The notes below the pieces were generated by a model that saw only the letters and a list, made by a program, of their open reading frames with translations, was not told the origin of the DNA and did not search any database. From Adiantum capillus-veneris (lineage: Eukaryota; Streptophyta; Polypodiopsida; Polypodiales; Pteridaceae), in assembly GCA_014529385.2 (NCBI GenBank), contig CM043944.1:53602768-53666767 (forward strand): 64,000 nucleotides of DNA, written 5' to 3'. Shown here one piece after another: positions 1-9,344 of the stretch (position 1 is its first letter; each line of letters opens with the position of its first letter). The position numbers were made by a program, and so were the translations under genes.

Positions 1-2044
1 CAGTCCACTGAAGGAACGAAGGAGAAAGATGCAGCTGATGAAACAAACCAAGCAGAGTAGCTAAAGAAGATTCAAAGAGAGAGGAATGTGGAAGCGCGAC
101 AGGCGGCGGATCTGACCCGCAAAAGAACCATCAAGATTTTAAAGAAAAGAAAAGCGGAAGCCTCTGCTTCGCAACGAGGGGAAGATGCTTCCAAAAAGAG
201 GTATGTACGAGAAGAAGCAAGCTCACCTCCTCCCTCGCCTAAATCATCGCCTCCTCCCTCGCCCAAATCACCACCTCCTCCCTCGCCGAAACTCTCCTCC
301 TTCAACCTCGCAAAAGGAGTTCATACCTCCTACAGAAGCAATCGGATACTACGAAGCCTGTCAGGCCGTTGCTGGTTTTGATTACAAGCAAACTTTAAAG
401 GAATTAGAAAGACAGTTCCAGTGCCAGCACGTGGTGCTGAGTGAAAAGGAAAGGCAGGTACAGGAGGCCCAACAAAAGGAAGCATATGGGAAAGAGGAGT
501 TAGAGAGCCTGAGGGCGCGACTAGAACTCACAACAAAGAAAAGAGACCTTGAGTGACAGCAGGCTCAGTCTTTGATCAGAGATTTGGTGGACGTCAGGAT
601 AGATTTGACCGCCAAAGAAAAGGAATGCCAAGAATTGACGGCAAGAGTACAGAAAGAAACGGAGCAGCTTGCTTACAAGAGCGCAAGATTTCAGAGAATT
701 AACACTTCATACAACACTGTCAAAAGCACTCTGACAACCTTGATGGCAAATCAGGAACCTGCTGGAGCATTAGTCTCCACATCTGACAATGCCACAACAG
801 TGAACACTATAGCGGCACTGAAATCAGAGCTAGAGCAAGAAAAGATTCAAAGACAGCTCCTCGTATCAGGAATGGTGGCCCAGACGGCGGTAAATGAGAA
901 ACAGATAAAAGAACTGGAGCAGCAACTAGCTCAAGCAAGCGCCGAATTAGAGACTCAAAAGCAGATCGGTGACACGCTACTAAAGGAAAAAGAAGATCTG
1001 ATTTTTCAACAACAAATCAGAGCAGACAAAGCCCTGAGTCAACTACAACTGGTGCCCAGACAACAAGTGCTTGATTTGCCTGAAACATCATACCAAGGGG
1101 AACAAGAGCATGAATTTACTGAGCCAGATCTGGATATTAGAGATGAGCTCACTGAGAGCATTAAGGACATGCCAAAGGGGGTAGCAAAGGAGTACATTCT
1201 CTATGAAAAGAATATAATGGAGTCAGCGGCCTGGGCCTACTTACAGCCAGAAGAGCAGGTGGAAGGGTTTGGCCATGAGTATCTACCATTTCTTCTGTTA
1301 TGCCATGAAGCAATTCTGTGGAAGCAAAAGATGCGGCCAACCCTGCCACGAAACAAAGATGGGGGTTACGAAGGCATTGCACTGACAGCGGAAGAAGCCC
1401 AGATGCTTGTCGACGACCACCCAAAGTGGAGACAGAAGTGGTTGGATAAATGGCCACAGGATCTAACTAACTACCACAACGCTCCTCAGCATATACAAAT
1501 AGATCCTACTTTCTGTCCAGTCCCTAGAAGATGCACGTGGAAGGATTTTGCCACATGGAAAGGCTCAAGGCCGCAAAAACTGAACTACCCGGTCTTGACA
1601 GCGCAGCAGCCCTCTACAATAGCCTACATGGTCAACACACTAAATTCGACAGTCACCTTGCAGCGGGATGTCCCCGACATGGCTTGTCAAATGCTAGTAA
1701 AGATAGCCCAGATGATCGTCACCTGCATCCAGGTGTTTAAAGACACTGAAGACGACGATCATCCATGGAATTTGTTCTTGGAAGGGCACAGAGGGATCTA
1801 CTGGAATCTCCAGGATTCACCGCCACGACAAATTTTGATGGCAATGTACTCCAGGCTAATGTACATGCCCTCACACTACTTGCAGACATTCGAAGAGGAC
1901 TTCGTCATAGGATTCTTCGAAATTGACTCAAGGATTTTCCATCCTATGGTGAAGGACCTCAAGGCACGGTATGTAGCATACCAACACACATTAAGTGAAA
2001 ATCCATTCAGACAGCATCACGAAGCCCTGGAAGCTGTCCTTTGA
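1..2044 (+). pseudogene. LTR-C terminal ORF, coiled-coil protein of unknown family, broken
   Basis: I do not recognise this protein. One coding region can be followed across three breaks: a TAG at 58-60, a shift from frame 1 to frame 2 near 290-330, and a TGA at 554-556. The longest piece is 572-2044 (490 aa). The N-terminal part is lysine/arginine rich, followed by three or four proline-serine repeats (PPPSPKS type, about 225-295). Then comes a long heptad-like coiled coil rich in E, Q, K and L (about 390-1060). The last 300 residues are rich in tryptophan and aromatics, without transmembrane segments or an RT/integrase motif. It starts before the window. A purine tract and a TG-starting, TATA-containing sequence follow about 85 bp later, so I infer it is the last ORF of an LTR retrotransposon and not a host gene. 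The breaks show it is dead. Confidence 0.55.
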
Positions 2045-2127
2045 ACAAGAAGCTTTTCAGCAACACTTGCTTCATTGGAGCCACATCAACCGCCAAAGCA
2101 CTGAACATGCATGAGGGAGTGCAAGGA

Positions 2128-2142
2128 TAAGGAAGGGGGGAG
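2128..2142 (+). other. Polypurine tract of LTR-C
   Basis: A run of purines (AAGGAAGGGGGGAG) directly precedes TGTTTGGCGG, the usual arrangement of plus-strand primer and 3' LTR start. The assignment rests on position only, since the 5' LTR lies outside the window. Confidence 0.5.
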
Positions 2143-2690
2143 TGTTTGGCGGACGAAGCGACAAGCAGTCGTTTCCAGAGAAGGATCATATTTTTATGAG
2201 AAACCTTTGTAAAATTCTTTTGTAAGGAAGCATCTCTAAGCCGAGAACTTGTCAAAGGATTTATGATTCTTCTTCTGGGAGCAATTGTATATTAGAGAGC
2301 CAGTTAGAAGTTTAGGAGCTTTTGGCCGGACAAGCCATTTGTAAAGACCTAAACTATAAAGGTCATTTTTTGTAAGTTTGAACATCATCTTTTTTATGGA
2401 AAACTGAGAAGATATCGTACGTTTGAGAGCTCCTTCTTGCTCCAACTTGTAATCTTCACCATTGTGGCTACGGTAATCCAAATTCAGATTTGTCTATTGA
2501 ATTGTGTTCCTCTTACCTTGCTCTCCCATTCAAGTGTAATCATTTAAAATTCGGTGTAGGTTTTCAACTACGAGTTTGAGACCTTAAATCGTTGTTTTGA
2601 GTGTCTATATGCGTGTTTTATGTTGTTTTGACCCTATGAGGGGCACTAGGGACCCTAAAACGACCCATTAGGATCACCTGTTCACTGTTT
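2143..2690 (+). repeat. Probable 3' LTR of LTR-C, end uncertain
   Basis: It begins with TG right after the polypurine tract and carries a TATA-like CTATAAAGG at about 2354. No gene is visible. The 3' end is not fixed because no second LTR copy is in the window; a CA end somewhere between 2600 and 2700 is plausible. Confidence 0.4.
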
Positions 2691-3050
2691 TTGCTGACTT
2701 TGGGATGAATGATCGCGATCTTTGTACCTTTCTAGAATGCTGTGACAGTGATAGGATACAATCCTGATAGTCCCTTGTAGCTTCCCTTCAAGTTTCGTAC
2801 GATTCCGAATAAGTTTGCATGGTAAATGGGCGTGACGACTGTAGAGTTCTGTAGAGGGACATAGTCAGATTACTTGGCAGTAATGCGTTTGATTTGCTTG
2901 TAGAGTGAGTAGATGCATCTCATCGAGTTCACTTCATTAGGAGTGACATCCTAGTGAGTTTCCATGCCTCATCCTAGTCGCTTCCCTTGTATTGATAAAT
3001 ATGTTGATGCTTGAGAGCTATGCTATGGACGTCCATCGTGGCGACCTGCA
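2691..3050. other. No gene or repeat recognised
   Basis: AT-rich unique-looking sequence between LTR-C and the 125-bp tandem repeats. Both strands are broken by stops and I see no structure worth naming. Confidence 0.5.
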
Positions 3051-4140
3051 AACACTAGTTCTAAAGCTCATTGTACAAGGTGAACTAGTGCAAGAGCCTA
3101 CTTCTCAGTGTCCAAGTAGTCATTTCTTCTGAAAGCGTAAGCAAGGTTGGACAAGTGTTGGACCTACTTTTAATGACCAATTTCAATTTCCAATCTCCAA
3201 GTAGCCCTTGTTGAAGCTAAACTACTAATGCAAGAACAAAGTGGTTTGTGGTGGATAGTGGACTAGGGTTACAATGTTCACGCATAGCTTGGACAAGTGG
3301 TGGACCTAGCTTTAATGTCCAATGACTAAGGTGAAATATTGATGCAAATGCAAAATAGTTGGCGAGAAGACCAAGTGGTGGAAAGTGGATGAGGCCTACT
3401 AAGAGTATAGCCTCAACAAGTGGTGGACTAGTTTTAATGGCCAATGCCAACGATGAACTACAAATGCAAGAAGGAGTTGGTTGGTGGATCAAGTGGTGGA
3501 TAGTGGACCAATTTTACTATCTAGTTTTAATGGACAATTCCAAAGGTGAAATATTAATGCAAGAACAAAGTGGTTGGACAATTGGCAGGGTGGGACCCAG
3601 TTGGGGATATGGCTATTTTAGAGTAGTACAACTTGGACAAGTGGCGGACCTAGTTTAATTTCCCATGATTAAGGTGAACTACTAATGCAAAAACAAAGTG
3701 GTTGGCGAACAGAACAAGTGGTGGAAGTGGACAAGGCCTACTAGAAGAATAGCTTGGACAAGTGGTGGACCGGATTTTAATGTCCAATGTTGAAGGTGAA
3801 ATATTAATGCAAGAACAAAATGGTTGGACAATTGGTAGTGGAACCTAGTGGTGGATAGTGCTATGTTAGAGTAGTACAATTTGGACAAGTGGTGGACTTA
3901 GTTTTAATGGTCCATGACTAAGATGAACTACTAATGCAAAAACAAAGTGGTTGGCGGGCGGAACAAGTGGTGGCAATGGATAGGGCATTTCCACAGTATA
4001 GCTGGGACAAGTGGTGGACTTAGTTTTAATGGCAAATGCTAAAGGTAAAATACTAATGCAATAACAAAGTGGTTGGAAAATTGATGGTGGGTCTCGGTGG
4101 CAGATAGTGGACTAGGCATACTATGTTAGACTACATGTTG
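3050..4140 (+). repeat. Diverged tandem repeat, about 125-bp period, about 8 copies
   Basis: The phrase AATGCAAgAACAAAGTGG recurs at about 3228, 3341, 3463, 3557, 3683, 3807, 3934 and 4057, mostly 113-127 bp apart. Most units also carry GCTTGGACAAGTGGTGGACC followed by a TTTTAATG-like segment. That box is shared with the 180/141-bp satellite further right, but the rest of the unit differs, so this looks like an older or sister repeat family. Confidence 0.75.
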
Positions 4141-4860
4141 AACAAGTGAGTCGTGTAGGTTTTGGGCTAAGATCTTGCTTCCCAATGTGAAGGGCTCGGA
4201 AAATAACAGAAGCAGTCATGGAAGAGTCTAAGACCGGTTTAATAACGTCACTTGTCTCTATTTTGATTACCCTTTTGGCCAAGAAGTTATATGCTATATG
4301 AAGGTCTAACAGTGGTGTTGCTTCCACCAGTTCCTTGACCATTCGTCCTTTCATCACATCGTTACTAGATTGGTTTTCAAGTGAAGCCATGTGATAGCTT
4401 TTTGGAATATGAACAACTTAATTGTCCCATTTTGTGCTTTAATTCTATTCAGGTGGCCTTTGAAACTGATATGAAACTTGTGTCTCTCTATAATTTTTAG
4501 GGTAAGGATGCTTAAGTTGGGTACCCCAAAAGTTTTAACTTGGAAAAGGTATTAAGACACGCCTTTAAAACCAAAGCTTTCAAGGTGTGTACATTATCTT
4601 GCAAGCTTTCATCCTAGCCCTTGGTTGCTATATTCTGAGTTCCGAGTAAAAAGTTATGACATAACAGGCAACTTGGACTTGAAATAGGATAATAAAACTC
4701 AAAACAGGCTATATTTGAAGTCTAGGTCCCATATGTGCCATGAGGCACAAACCACGATTTAGGTCATTATCCTTCTAATCTTAAAGTCCACATTTGCTGC
4801 TTATGTGGCATTCGCACACAAAAAACACAAACCTAGGGTCGCTTTCATGTACAACACGAA
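4141..4860. other. No gene recognised
   Basis: Low-complexity plant intergenic sequence. A short open frame on the minus strand (4121-4390) has no recognisable motif and overlaps the repeat edge, so I do not call it a gene. Confidence 0.5.
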
Positions 4861-4861
4861 A

Positions 4862-5195
4862 TAGGTAATGCTACAGAGGTCGTCATCAGAGAAATAGGTC
4901 ACTACTTCCATCATCGAGTAGGTCACCATCATAGAGAAGGTCACCATTGCAAACCAGGTCACTATTGTAGGTGGTATCTCCATCGCAGAACAAGTCGACA
5001 CCACAGAAAAGTTTTCCATCACCATTTGAGAAAATCAAGTCGCTACTGCCATTGTCGCGAGCAGGTCGCCATCGTAGAGCAGGTTGCACCATCACATAAC
5101 AGGTCGCTATTGCAAATCAAGTCATTATTGCAGAGCAGGTCGCTATTGTAGAACACATTGACACAACAAAACAGGTCGACACAATAGAACATGTA
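4862..5195 (+). repeat. Degenerate 18-bp minisatellite
   Basis: Units of the form AGGTCGCTATTGCARANC repeat with an 18-bp period, clearest at about 5100-5190. Older, more diverged units extend left to about 4862. Confidence 0.7.
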
Positions 5196-5196
5196 C

Positions 5197-5201
<5 letters not shown>

Positions 5202-5233
<32 letters not shown>
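5202..5233 (+). repeat. (CT)n microsatellite
   Basis: About 16 uninterrupted CT units directly after the minisatellite. Confidence 0.9.
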
Positions 5234-5238
<5 letters not shown>

Positions 5239-5609
5239 ATTCTTTTTTTCAGAGAGAAATAATTTACATTTTTAGGTTTTAGGGTTTAGTCTTGTTATTA
5301 TGCAAACACACATATTTCAAACACAGAGATATGCAAATATATTGTTTTTGTAATATCAAATACATAGTGTATTAATAGTAAACGTGAATGACAAGTCGAC
5401 TTACTTGTGTCAATTGCTTAAATCTTGATTTGGTTGGTCTTTGCTGAGTTGCTTAAGACTACTTTCTTTGTCTGTTGTTTCTCAAATGGTTGAAATATGA
5501 AATATGTGAGCTAGAATTCTGGTGGATGTATAATGTTGGGGTTTTTCTTGGTTGGTGTTACTGGTTGGGCAAGTGGTGGAGCTTGTTTGGCTATAGATGC
5601 AAAAAATGT

Positions 5610-5695
5610 GATTCAACAAGGGCGGATTTGAACCCAGGCGGGACAAAGACATCCTTTTAACTGAACTTGCTTTCAAATTTGAATCTGGATGGAAA
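5610..5695 (-). repeat. tRNA-like sequence, SINE head candidate
   Basis: Read on the minus strand, GGGTTCAAATCCG (about 5619-5634) matches an RNA polymerase III B box. AAGTTCAGTTAAAAGGA about 35 nt upstream resembles a weak A box. The spacing fits a tRNA-derived SINE, but no full cloverleaf, tail or flanking duplication was found. The sequence between 5240 and 5610 holds nothing else I recognise. Confidence 0.35.
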
Positions 5696-5730
5696 AATTT
5701 GAATTTAAGCGAGAGGTGAAGTTTCTTTAG

Positions 5731-5850
5731 GTGGGATTATTTAAATTTGAGCGGCTTGATTTGAATTTAGGTGGGATTGTTTAAATTTGGGCGGTTAAAT
5801 TCAAATTTAGATGGGATTATTTAAATTTAGGCAGTTTCATTTAAAACGAG
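5731..5850 (+). repeat. 40-bp tandem repeat, three copies
   Basis: Three units of exactly 40 bp start at 5731, 5771 and 5811, each beginning (G/A)TGGGATTRTTTAAATTT. A more diverged unit precedes them. Confidence 0.8.
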
Positions 5851-6095
5851 CTAGCTTGGACAAGTGGTGGACCTTAAAATAAAACACAATGGATAATAGG
5901 TTGGACAAGTGGTGGACCTCTTCCCCAAACCGTCCATGGGGGTAAATATGGTAGTTACACTCCATTCACATAATGACCTTCAAAAAAAAGAGATAGCTTC
6001 TTTCAATAGAGCTGGCTTGGACAAGTGGTGGACCTTCAAACCAGCTTGGGCTAAAACCTTTATAACACAAGGAATAGTAGGTTGGACAAAACGTG
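5851..6095 (+). repeat. Satellite (180/141-bp family), left segment
   Basis: Contains GCTTGGACAAGTGGTGGACC twice, along with the phrases CCATCCATGG-like, GACCTTCAAA and CCATAACACAA that define the main satellite. It is interrupted at 6095 by CACTA-1; its continuation resumes at 11014. Confidence 0.8.
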
Positions 6096-6117
6096 CACTA
6101 CAAGAGGCTATTCATAT

Positions 6118-6290
6118 TAGCGACGCTCACACAACGACGCTAAAAAAAAAAAAATTCCCGGCGTCGCTATGAGCGTCGCAAATTTACAAGTAAATTTGCG
6201 ACGCTCATAGCGACGCTGGCTGGGCTAAAAAAAATAATAGAGAGCGCCCAAAAACTCAGATCTAAGATCTGAGTTTTTCGGCGCCCTTAA
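6118..6290 (+). repeat. CACTA-1 left subterminal repeats with two hairpins
   Basis: A perfect inverted repeat has 26-nt arms at 6161-6186 and 6191-6216 around a CAAG loop; the arms contain GCGTCGCTATGAGCGTCGC. A second inverted repeat has arms 6242-6263 and 6265-6286 with two mismatches, centred on AGATCTAAGATCT. Further GCGACGCT copies lie at 6118-6140. Confidence 0.9.
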
Positions 6291-6304
6291 GCAAGGAGCA
6301 GGTA

Positions 6305-6307
6305 ACG

Positions 6308-6348
<41 letters not shown>

Positions 6349-6350
6349 CT

Positions 6351-6424
<74 letters not shown>

Positions 6425-6488
6425 GGAGAGGAAGGAGAGCCATGTATGCTCCTTCCCTCTCCTCACTCTCATGTTCCCTTCCCCTCTT

Positions 6489-6552
<64 letters not shown>

Positions 6553-6556
6553 TGTT

Positions 6557-6603
<47 letters not shown>

Positions 6604-6860
6604 GAGAAAGAGTACAAACATAAACAAAAACGCACACACACATACATAAACAAAGAATGCACACACACATTGAGAGAGGAAAAGAGAGAGAGAGCATGCA
6701 TAAACAAAAAACACACACATTGAGAGAGGAAAAGAGAGAGAGAACATGCATAAACAAAAAATGCACACATTGAGAGAGGAAAAGAGAGAGAAAACATGCA
6801 TAAACAAAAAAATGCACACACATTGAGAGAGAAAGAGAGAGAAACTAATTTAACGTCGTA
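6305..6860 (+). repeat. Microsatellite block and 50-bp tandem repeat
   Basis: In order: (CT)n about 6314-6342, (AC)n about 6352-6422, (CT)n about 6491-6519, (AC)n to 6549, (GA)n about 6560-6597. Then about four units of roughly 50 bp carrying TTGAGAGAGGAAAAGAGAG and CATGCATAAACAAAAAA, with TTGAGAGAG at about 6670, 6720, 6770 and 6822. The apparent long frames here are only translated dinucleotide repeats. Confidence 0.9.
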
Positions 6861-6889
6861 CGAAACTAATTAAAATTAAAAGACCTAAA

Positions 6890-6972
6890 GATCTAGCCGA
6901 CGAGGAGTTGAACTCAAGACCTATTATTCAAGAGGGAAATGGCATAACCAATCTATCATACTTGGCATGGGT
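6890..6972 (-). repeat. tRNA-like sequence, SINE candidate
   Basis: On the minus strand, GAGTTCAACTCC (about 6906-6917) approximates a B box. GATAGATTGGTTATGCC about 40 nt upstream approximates an A box and D arm. The layout is tRNA-like but no complete fold or tail is evident. It lies inside CACTA-1. Confidence 0.35.
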
Positions 6973-7026
6973 GATAGAAAGGTTATACCATTTATCTCTT
7001 TTTATTGGCACACACATCCACACACG

Positions 7027-7136
7027 CGCACACACACAAGAAGAAGAGAGTTATAACGTCGTAGGAAACTATCCTAAAAGACGTTAAAGATTAGGTTAGA
7101 TGTAGACTTACGTTAAATTAGATTTAGGTTTTTTTA
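7027..7136 (+). repeat. Direct repeat, left copy
   Basis: About 110 bp starting near CACACACAAGAAGAAGAGAG, nearly identical to 7737-7846. A shorter third relative starts at about 6848 (AACGTCGTACGAAACTA). The two long copies bracket the HIPP fragment. Confidence 0.85.
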
Positions 7137-7206
7137 AGTTAAATTAGATTAGATTTACGTTTATTTACGCTAGATTTAGATTTACGTTATATTAGATTAG
7201 ATTTAG

Positions 7207-7567
7207 GTCTCCATAGACTGCGATGCCTGCATGAAGCGGGTGAAGAAAGCCCTCAATGGAATATCGGGTATTGCTGCCTTCACTCATGGTGGGCTCCGTC
7301 GATCCAAAAGTACTGGTGAAATGTCTTCAGAAGATAGGGAAGAAGGTGGATCTTCAGGGCGGCAAGAGTCACTACATCCCCGACAATGACCATCTAGACA
7401 ACCTCTAGTCATTCAACAGCAACTTCAAAGTTAGTAACAAGAGCAAGAACGGTCCAAAGGGCCAATTGCTGTCGTCAGATGTGGATGGAGATGAGGCAGC
7501 GTCACCGCCGGAAGTTAACTCTCACATCTTTAGTGATGAGAATGCCAACTCTTGCCGAGTTATGTGA
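7207..7567 (+). pseudogene. Captured HIPP (heavy-metal-associated isoprenylated plant protein) fragment
   Basis: HIPPs bind metal ions through an HMA domain and are prenylated at a C-terminal CaaX box. Here the first frame gives VSIDCDACMKRVKKALNGIS, with the HMA metal motif CxxC at 7219-7230. A shift then moves the reading to another frame at about 7298, giving VDPKVLVKCLQKIGKKVDLQ, the second half of the HMA fold. An in-frame TAG sits at 7406. The tail reads FSDENANSC-RVM then TGA (7565-7567), and CRVM is a valid CaaX motif. The start codon and a few central HMA residues are missing. It lies between two 110-bp direct repeats inside CACTA-1, in the same orientation as the transposase, so I read it as a host gene fragment picked up by the transposon. 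The family call is strong; it is not a functional gene as it stands. Confidence 0.85.
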
Positions 7568-7697
7568 AAAATTATGTGTTAAATCAGTTTTAAGGTTCTT
7601 ATAATCCCTGGTAGTTTAGTTCTTTGTTTTTAATATAACATAATTTACGCTAGATTTGATTTATGTTATATTAGATTAGACTTAGGTTTATTTAGGT

Positions 7698-7749
<52 letters not shown>

Positions 7750-8179
7750 GAAGAAGAGAGTTTTAACGTCGTAGGAAACTATCCCAAAAGATGTTAAAGA
7801 TTAGGTTAGATGTAGACTTACGTTAAATTAGATTTAGGTTTATTTTTAGTTAGATTTACGTTTATTTAGATTTACGCTTATTTACGTTAGATCGAGTCCA
7901 CGCAAGAATTACTTACGATTTAGGGTTTAGAGTTAGACGAACAGTGAAAAGATCTACTGTGAAAAGATGTTAAGATGCTGTGAAGTGCTACAGCTAGAGA
8001 AGAGGCAAAGGGGTTTTGTCCACTACATGCAGTATCATGTAGATGTGGGTCTGTAGATTTCTTGTACCCACAAATATAGGTATTGACCAATAAAGACGAG
8101 ATTATAACCCGATGGTTCTGATCTCCGTGCACCTCTAGACCGAGGTGTGCGGGGATTGGACATGACTAGAGAATGTGAG

Positions 8180-8275
<96 letters not shown>

Positions 8276-8337
8276 GATGAAGAATGCCAATAGAAGATTA
8301 AATTTGTTGTCCAGGTTATAAGATTTTTATCCTCATT
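7568..8337. other. CACTA-1 internal non-coding region with (AC)n and (GA)n
   Basis: Holds an (AC)n tract at about 7702-7748 and a long (GA)n tract at about 8182-8272. Between them I see no gene. Confidence 0.7.
7737..7846 (+). repeat. Direct repeat, right copy
   Basis: Matches 7027-7136 with only a few differences (for example TTTTAACGTC for TTATAACGTC), on the other side of the HIPP fragment. Confidence 0.85.
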
Positions 8338-9337
8338 ATGAGTAGTGACGAGGATGTGGGACCGTCCAACCGAAACACCTATCTCTCAACGAGGCTCTTA
8401 TGTCCTTGTAATCAATGCAAGCATGGTGTGCGACGGACAAGACGTGTTTCTTTGCAGCATGTTCGTGAATTCGGCGAGTTCGATGCATCTATTATAGATC
8501 GAGTTGCTGCCAATTATAACTCGTCGGACTCTGACGCTGGCCAATAAGCAGCAATCTTGCAACCCAATAGACGTGTTCGCAGGCGCTTTGGTCAAGCAGC
8601 ATATGTGAGGCCACAAGATGTAGCCTCTGACAGCTCGGGGGATGATCATGAAGAGCACATTCCCAACGAGGCAATGTTTGAGCCCGAGATTGATGAAATG
8701 ATCGAGACGATCATGGATTCAGAAAGGCTTATCTATGATGATATGAAAAGTGAAGCCGATACGCCATTGTATAATGGAGCACGTATGTCTAGATTGAAAG
8801 CACTCCTGGTTCTTCTCAACATGCAGGCAAAGTTTGGATGGAGTGACACTAGCGTCACAGCGCTTTTCAGGTGATATATTACAATTAGTTTACTTTAATA
8901 AAACTCTAAATGTATAATGATCTGATAGATTTTTACACGACTGTATCGTATTTTTATGTTGTGTAGATTGCTTAAAGAGCACATACTACCAGCTGACAAT
9001 GTGATGCCAGATTCCCGAGATGAAGCAAGAAAGATTTTGCGAAACTTGGGGATGGATTACAATTCTATCCACGCTTGTCCTAATGACTGCATTCTTTTCA
9101 GAGGGGAATACATAGACATGGAGAAGTGTCCGAAATGTGATTCCGAAAGATATCGAGTAGATCTCCACGGGACAAAAATTCCACAAAAGGTTTTGCGACA
9201 TTTTCCTCTGCTTCCTCGCATCAAGCATTTCTTCGAATGTAAGTCCATGGCCGCCCTAGCATCATGGCATGAGGAGAATAAATCTTCGGATGGTGTGCTA
9301 CAAATTCCTCAAGATTGCGCAGCCTGGAAACATATAG
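8338..9337 (+). pseudogene. TNP2-type CACTA transposase, N-terminal part only
   Basis: TNP2 is the element-encoded transposase. Exon 1 (8338-8870) has the transposase-associated zinc-like part (LCPCNQCKHGVRRTR) and is broken by a TAA at 8545-8547. A 96-bp intron follows (8871-8966, GT..AG), rejoining in phase at LLKEHILP. Exon 2 carries the family hallmarks IHACPNDCILFRGEY, CPKC, KIPQKVLRHFPLLPRIKHFF, WHEENKSSDG and AAWKHID. Just after AWKHID the similarity stops at a 12-bp direct repeat (AGATTGCGCAGC at 9312 and 9338). The DDE core and C-terminal DUF4218/DUF4216 regions are absent, so an internal deletion has joined this to the TnpA-like gene. It cannot make an active enzyme. Confidence 0.9.
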
Positions 9338-9344
9338 ATTGCGC

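Noticed and set aside
5268-5290. Telomere-like TTTAGGTTTTAGGGTTTAG
   Set aside because: Little more than two imperfect TTTAGGG units; too short to call an interstitial telomere.
6287-6823. Long Cys-Val, Leu-Ser and Arg-Glu frames
   Set aside because: Pure dinucleotide repeats (AC, CT, GA) read in six frames; no coding signal.
7207-7567. A functional host HIPP gene
   Set aside because: It has no start codon, a frameshift inside the HMA fold and an in-frame TAG, and it lies inside a CACTA element.
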